A stretch of DNA of 64,000 nucleotides. It comes from Roseivirga pacifica (GTDB lineage Bacteria; Bacteroidota; Bacteroidia; Cytophagales; Cyclobacteriaceae). Both the position numbers and the translations under genes were made by a program. Location of the stretch: NCBI RefSeq assembly GCF_900111145.1, contig NZ_FOIR01000001.1:1061501-1125500 (forward strand), read 5' to 3'. The notes under the pieces were generated by a model, which was not told where the DNA came from, ran no database searches, and was given only the letters and a program-made list of their open reading frames with translations. Below, piece by piece: positions 59,799-64,000 of this stretch (the stretch's first letter is position 1; each line of letters begins with the position of its first letter).

Positions 59799-61862
59799 TC
59801 ATTTAAACTTGATCACCACTATTGTATAATCATCGTCCAAATCTTTGCGTTCACAAAACTCATAGAGTTTGCTTATAAATACCTTCTGAATCATCACAGG
59901 ATCGTAGTGTGCATTCTTTTCCAAAAGGCTCTTCATTCTTTCAAAGCCAAACTCATCTTTCTCAGAATTAGTGGCTTCAGAAATTCCATCGGTGTATAGC
60001 ACCAAAATGTCTTCCTTGTTGAACGATATCTTATTAACCTCGATGAAGTTTTTGTAGCTATCGTTGCGCATAATCCCTAGTCCAAGCCCTTTGTTTTGAA
60101 AAAAGTCTGCTTCTTTTTTCTGCTTATCATAGTAAAGGGTTGGGCAGTGGCCGGCTCGTGCATATTCTATTTCTCTTTTTTCGGTGTCGATTATGTAATA
60201 CGTAAGCGTGATGAAAGAGGTGCGTTCCAAACACTTACTAAGTGCCGTGTTGGCGTGAATCAGGAATTCTTTAGGGCTAAGGTCTAATTGAACCAAACTT
60301 TGGAAAATCCCCTTCATTTGCGACATGTGGAATGCGGCAGAAGTTCCTTTACCCGAAACGTCACCAATTACAATGGCAAACTTGGTGTCACTGAGTTTAA
60401 AGGTATCGTAATAGTCGCCCCCAACCTCTGCAGCGGCTTCGGTAAAGGCATGAATTTGAAAAGCATCGTTATGGTCGAGCTGCTCTGGCAGCAGCGCCCG
60501 TTGTACGCTTTTGGCAATGTTCAACTCCTCTTTGTAACGCTCGTTTTCTATGGCTTCGCCCATCAAGCGGAAGTTCTCAACGGACACACTGGCCTGGCTA
60601 GCAAATGTGTTGATGATGTTGATCATTTCCTTGTTGAAGCCATCGGTAACTTCGTTGAGCAAGTACATAAAGCCAACCACATTACTTTTTACCGTAATAG
60701 GCACTATAAAAACAGAGCGGTAAGTAGATTTTTTTAGTGTGATTAAAACCCGCTCCGAATCTTTGTCCGAAGAGAAAGGGTTTTTCATTACCGTACGGCT
60801 TTTCGCCCGATGCGTATGTTCCTTAACCTGGTTTATCTTCTCGCGGCTAATGTGCTTGGCAATGAACTTTGACTCCTTGTCATGTGAATTGATTTCGATC
60901 CAACCGGCATCGGCATATACCGCGCTCATCGATGAGGTTAGCAGTACATCGAATATTTCGTCTTCATTTTCGCCCTGCTGTATAGATTGGCTAAGCCGCT
61001 GAAAGTTGATGGCTTCTTCCATTTTCTGTTCAAAAACCGATGATGTCGGTAGGTTGAACAGGATAACCAAGAGAGAAAAGATACTGTAAAACGTAAGGAA
61101 GGTAAACAGCACAATTAGGAATAGGCTGTCAATATCTTGCAAGAAGGCCAGCGATTCTTCAGGTGGTGTGTATAGGTAAGAGAAGAAGTAGAAAATGTAA
61201 ATAATGATGAGCAGAATCAGTAGAATGCTCTTCCACTTTTGCTTAAAGTTAAGGTAGGCTACCCACTTAAGGTTACCGGAAAGCACAATGGACATACCGC
61301 CCAAGGCGACAAATAGAATTTGGAACCACAGGTGGCTTTGCAAGTTATACCCCGTAAGGTTAAACAGAATAGAAAGCATTAAACCTGCCTCAAAGGTATT
61401 CCAGTAAAAGACCAGCCTTTTCGATTTCTGGTATAAGATCAACCTTTTCCAAACCGTAAAAGTACTGATAAGGAATACTGAGATCAGTGCTTTGTTAATG
61501 TCGTAAAGTGCCGTAATGAGAAACTCGTTGTTGGCCAGCGCTGTGCCATCAATAGAGCTATAAAACAGCCGGAATATTAGGGAGATAATGGTTGTGACAA
61601 GGCCTGTTGCAAATACCCGCCAAAGCAGGTCTACAAAGTTGCCACTTTCTACATTGCTAATTTTAAAACGGTAGTAAATAACAATGAAGACATAGAAAAG
61701 GGCTTCGATAAGGCGAGGAATTTCAGCCCGAATACCCAAATCCAAATCGCTGCGAATTGCCAGAAGCTGCAGCACATCAATAAGAATAACGATAAGCCAA
61801 AGCAGTACGGCCAGCACTAGGCTGAGTCGCATATAAAACTTCGGTGTTAGTGTTATTTTCAT
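59799..61862 (-). CDS. Membrane-bound GAF/SpoIIE-type PP2C serine phosphatase
   Basis: This 687-residue protein has an N-terminal membrane module of about eight segments (1-265). A GAF-like sensing domain at about 285-420 (EIFDVLLTSSMSAVYADAGW, GFMYLLNEV) and a SpoIIE phosphatase at about 440-687 follow. The metal-binding motifs AAAEVGGDYYDTF, IVIGDVSGKG, FVLYTDGISE-like ILVLYTDGISEATN and DDYTIVVIK are intact. It should dephosphorylate the STAS protein encoded 21 bases downstream in response to a membrane or cytosolic signal, activating the switch. It is the first gene of the seven-gene minus-strand run. Confidence 0.9.
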   Translation of the reverse strand: MKITLTPKFYMRLSLVLAVLLWLIVILIDVLQLLAIRSDLDLGIRAEIPRLIEALFYVFIVIYYRFKISNVESGNFVDLLWRVFATGLVTTIISLIFRLFYSSIDGTALANNEFLITALYDINKALISVFLISTFTVWKRLILYQKSKRLVFYWNTFEAGLMLSILFNLTGYNLQSHLWFQILFVALGGMSIVLSGNLKWVAYLNFKQKWKSILLILLIIIYIFYFFSYLYTPPEESLAFLQDIDSLFLIVLFTFLTFYSIFSLLVILFNLPTSSVFEQKMEEAINFQRLSQSIQQGENEDEIFDVLLTSSMSAVYADAGWIEINSHDKESKFIAKHISREKINQVKEHTHRAKSRTVMKNPFSSDKDSERVLITLKKSTYRSVFIVPITVKSNVVGFMYLLNEVTDGFNKEMINIINTFASQASVSVENFRLMGEAIENERYKEELNIAKSVQRALLPEQLDHNDAFQIHAFTEAAAEVGGDYYDTFKLSDTKFAIVIGDVSGKGTSAAFHMSQMKGIFQSLVQLDLSPKEFLIHANTALSKCLERTSFITLTYYIIDTEKREIEYARAGHCPTLYYDKQKKEADFFQNKGLGLGIMRNDSYKNFIEVNKISFNKEDILVLYTDGISEATNSEKDEFGFERMKSLLEKNAHYDPVMIQKVFISKLYEFCERKDLDDDYTIVVIKFK

Positions 61863-61894
61863 TGAGTATTAAAAAGTCCGAAGCTACAAGATAC

Positions 61895-61927
61895 GCCTTA
61901 GCGGATTTTTACAAAACCCGCCAAGGC
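61895..61927 (-). terminator. Hairpin after aspS (possible terminator)
   Basis: GCCTTAGCGG at 61895-61904 and CCGCCAAGGC at 61918-61927 form a 10-base-pair stem. In the minus-strand RNA the single mismatch becomes a G-U pair. The 13-base loop contains a U-run facing an A-run and could extend the stem. It lies ten bases after the aspS stop and 33 bases before the phosphatase start. No U-run follows the stem, so it may be an inefficient terminator or an RNA processing element. Confidence 0.5.
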
Positions 61928-61936
61928 TAAACTTGC

Positions 61937-63688
61937 TTAATCTTCTTTAAGACGAATGCCTAACTCGTCAAGCTGCGCATTATTTACGACAGAAGGAGAG
62001 TCAATCATTACGTCACGTCCTGATGTGTTTTTAGGGAAAGCGATGTAATCACGAATGCTGTCTGAACCACCAAACATGGCGCAGAGTCTATCGAAACCAA
62101 AGGCAATGCCACCGTGTGGAGGTGCCCCATATTCAAAAGCATCCATTAAAAAGCCAAACTGTGCTTTCGCTTCTTCTGGCGTAAAACCAAGGTGCTTGAA
62201 CATAAGTGCCTGTGTTGTTTTATCGTGAATACGAATAGAGCCACCGCCAATCTCAACACCGTTAATTACCAAATCGTAGGCGTTTGCTCTTACTTCACCA
62301 GGTGCGGTATCAAGCTTTGCAATGTCCTCCTTCAATGGCGAGGTAAACGGATGGTGCATAGCATGGAAACGCTCGGTTTCTTCGTCCCATTCCAGTAGTG
62401 GGAAGTTCACCACCCAAAGTGGTTTAAACTCGTCTTTCTTTCTTAGGCCAAGCTCTTTGCCCATGTGCAAGCGCAATTCGTTCATTTGCTTGCGTGTGGT
62501 ATTGGTAGCGCCAGAAAGTACCAGCATTAGGTCGCCAGCTTCAGCACCAGCTTTTTCAGCCCAAACTTTTAGGTCTTCTTGTGAGTAGAACTTGTCTACC
62601 GAAGATTTAAAAGTGCCATCTACATTGCATTTTACATACACCAAACCTTTGGCGCCAACCTGAGGTCTTTTTACAAAGTCGGTAAGTGCATCGAGCTGCT
62701 TGCGTGTGTATTCTGCACAGTCTTTGGCGCAAATTCCTACCACTAGCTCAGCTTGGTCGAATACATTGAAGCCTTTGTTTTGGGCAACATCGTTCAATTC
62801 TACGAACTCCATTCCAAAGCGTACGTCTGGCTTGTCGCTACCGTACTTGCTCATGGCTTCGGCATATTCCATGCGAGGGAATTCACCGAGCTCTACGCCT
62901 TTAATCGACTTGAATAGGTGTCTGGTCATGCCCTCGAACGTATCGAGCACATCGTCTCTTTCTACAAAGGACATTTCGCAGTCAATCTGGGTAAATTCTG
63001 GCTGACGGTCGGCTCTTAAATCCTCATCTCTAAAGCACTTTACAATTTGAAAGTACCTATCGAAGCCCGAAACCATAAGCAACTGCTTAAAGGTTTGTGG
63101 AGATTGCGGCAGGGCATAAAATTCGCCCGGATTCATTCTAGAAGGTACCACAAAGTCTCTGGCGCCTTCTGGAGTTGATTTTATAAGTACAGGCGTTTCC
63201 ACCTCAATAAATTCTTGGTCGCTCAAGAAGTTTCTTACAGCATTGGCCATTTTACTTCTTAGCTCTAGTTTTCTACGTACTTCTCCTCTTCTTAAGTCTA
63301 AGTAGCGGTATTTCATGCGCAGGTCTTCACCACCGTCTGTTTCGTCTTCTATTACAAAAGGAGGTGTTTTAGAAGCATTTTGGATATTGATTTCTTGTAC
63401 ATCAATTTCCACTTCTCCGGTTGGAATCTTGTCGTTTTTAGAATAGCGCTCTATTACTTTTCCTTTTACAGAAATTACAAACTCTCTACCCAATTCGCGG
63501 GCAGTTTTTAGTGCTTGTTCAGGTGTTCTACCTTCTTCTAGCGTAAGCTGAGTAACACCATATCTGTCGCGAAGGTCAATCCACATCAATCCGCCTTTAT
63601 CGCGAATTTTCTGCACCCAGCCAGATAGCGTTACCTCATTATTTACATTATCTATTCTTAGTTCGCCACAAGTATGTGTTCTCAACAT
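61937..63688 (-). CDS. aspS: Aspartate-tRNA ligase, bacterial type
   Basis: This 583-residue class II synthetase charges tRNA-Asp. It has an OB-fold anticodon domain (1-110), the motif 1 region ([19 protein letters not shown]), [15 protein letters not shown], and motif 2 [19 protein letters not shown]. The bacterial GAD insertion spans about 285-410, and motif 3 is [16 protein letters not shown]. The length and the GAD domain mark the bacterial form. It is divergent from tadA. Confidence 0.97.
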   Translation of the reverse strand: MLRTHTCGELRIDNVNNEVTLSGWVQKIRDKGGLMWIDLRDRYGVTQLTLEEGRTPEQALKTARELGREFVISVKGKVIERYSKNDKIPTGEVEIDVQEINIQNASKTPPFVIEDETDGGEDLRMKYRYLDLRRGEVRRKLELRSKMANAVRNFLSDQEFIEVETPVLIKSTPEGARDFVVPSRMNPGEFYALPQSPQTFKQLLMVSGFDRYFQIVKCFRDEDLRADRQPEFTQIDCEMSFVERDDVLDTFEGMTRHLFKSIKGVELGEFPRMEYAEAMSKYGSDKPDVRFGMEFVELNDVAQNKGFNVFDQAELVVGICAKDCAEYTRKQLDALTDFVKRPQVGAKGLVYVKCNVDGTFKSSVDKFYSQEDLKVWAEKAGAEAGDLMLVLSGATNTTRKQMNELRLHMGKELGLRKKDEFKPLWVVNFPLLEWDEETERFHAMHHPFTSPLKEDIAKLDTAPGEVRANAYDLVINGVEIGGGSIRIHDKTTQALMFKHLGFTPEEAKAQFGFLMDAFEYGAPPHGGIAFGFDRLCAMFGGSDSIRDYIAFPKNTSGRDVMIDSPSVVNNAQLDELGIRLKED

Positions 63689-63712
63689 GGTATTCTACTT
63701 AAAAATGAGTCG

Positions 63713-63751
63713 CAAATTTAGCAATACTTTTAGCATTTGGGGGTAGTTTTG
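63713..63751. promoter_or_regulatory. Divergent promoters for aspS and tadA
   Basis: The 80-base gap holds two exact -7 boxes: TAAATTTG on the minus strand (plus coordinates 63713-63720), 24 bases from the aspS ATG, and TAGTTTTG on the plus strand (63744-63751), 17 bases from the tadA ATG. No convincing -33 element was seen at the normal distance. Both boxes are at plausible positions for short leaders. Confidence 0.48.
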
Positions 63752-63768
63752 CATGAAAACCCAGCAAA

Positions 63769-64000
63769 ATGGAGCTCTCTATTCACAGCGATGAACACTT
63801 TATGAACCAAGCTTTAAAACAGGCCCAAATTGCCTATGAAGAAGGCGAGGTGCCAGTAGGGGCGGTTGTGGTGGTAGAGAAGCAGATTGTATCGCGCGCT
63901 TACAACCAAACAGAGCGGCTAAACGATGTTACCGCTCATGCCGAAATGTTGGCGGTTACGGCCGCAGCAAATGCTTTGGGAGCAAAGTACTTAAATGAGT
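63769..64000 (+). CDS. tadA: tRNA-specific adenosine deaminase, 3' truncated by the window end
   Basis: 77 residues are visible. The start ELSIHSDEHFMNQALKQAQI, EEGEVPVGAVVV and the zinc/catalytic motif HAEM (H57, E59) are those of TadA and related nucleoside deaminases. TadA converts the wobble adenosine of tRNA-Arg to inosine. The second zinc motif (PCxxC) lies beyond the window. ATG 63769 fits the family N-terminus; an ATG at 63753 is in another frame and stops after 13 codons. Confidence 0.88.
   Translation, partial: MELSIHSDEHFMNQALKQAQIAYEEGEVPVGAVVVVEKQIVSRAYNQTERLNDVTAHAEMLAVTAAANALGAKYLNE

Noticed and set aside
60288-60737. 149-codon frame antisense to the SpoIIE-type phosphatase
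   Set aside because: The phosphatase frame carries all catalytic motifs; the antisense frame has no recognisable domain.
1-64000. Insertion sequences, phage genes or integrase at locus boundaries
   Set aside because: The mosaic gene order suggested transfer, but no transposase-like frame, terminal repeat pair or tRNA attachment site was found.
1-64000. CRISPR arrays and tRNA/rRNA genes
   Set aside because: No regularly spaced direct repeats and no cloverleaf-like sequences were seen, even next to aspS and pheS.

Overview
The window (about 40% GC by eye) looks like the chromosome of a marine-type Bacteroidota, probably Cytophagales-like. The evidence is the AT-rich leaders with -7 boxes of the form TAnnTTTG, the oversized SLBB export proteins, the Wzi-type barrels, and the tandem periplasmic PPIases. 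The exact genus cannot be read from the sequence. No rRNA, tRNA, transposase, phage gene or CRISPR array was seen. No gene-free stretch exceeds 300 bases; the longest is 200 bases (6909-7108).

Layout. (a) 1-3106: tail of a nucleotide-sugar operon (UDP-sugar 6-dehydrogenase, uronate epimerase, DegT aminotransferase). (b) 3243-4266: a winged-helix regulator fused to a degenerate nucleotidyltransferase-like domain, followed by a NusG/UpxY-type antiterminator; a perfect palindrome overlaps the predicted promoter. (c) 4278-27486: polysaccharide locus 1. It holds an SLBB exporter, a Wzz, a nine-carbon (legionaminic-type) sugar pathway with an embedded LpxD-like acyltransferase and a PIG-L deacetylase, a candidate transferase, Wzy, a WavE protein and Wzx. 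It continues with an unusual HAD / nucleotidyltransferase / nucleotidyltransferase-kinase fusion / PhyH-oxygenase module, a GT2 enzyme, a sugar reductase/epimerase and a WecA-like initiating transferase. (d) 27558-51980: polysaccharide locus 2, in alternating orientations. It holds a second SLBB exporter and Wzz, a sulfotransferase, five glycosyltransferases, a second Wzy and Wzx, Gmd, two acyltransferases, two Wzi-like barrels, an unknown lipoprotein, a WcaJ/WbaP-like initiating transferase, and UDP-xylose/UDP-galactose precursor genes. (e) 52063-64000: housekeeping genes (pheS, a 3-hydroxyacyl-CoA dehydrogenase, aspS, partial tadA) and a minus-strand run of SpoIIE-type phosphatase, STAS protein, RsbW-like protein, three PpiC-type foldases and a MoxR ATPase.

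How it fits together. Loci 1 and 2 each carry their own initiating transferase, glycosyltransferases, flippase, polymerase, chain-length protein and SLBB exporter, so the strain probably makes two distinct Wzx/Wzy polymers. Locus 1 is predicted to carry a diamino nonulosonic acid with an unusual acyl group, plus a nucleotide-activated side group of unknown identity. Locus 2 is predicted to be sulfated and acylated, and may contain xylose, glucuronate and a GDP-mannose-derived deoxyhexose. Neither locus encodes a Wzc-type tyrosine kinase in this window. All assignments come from reading motifs; no database search was run.
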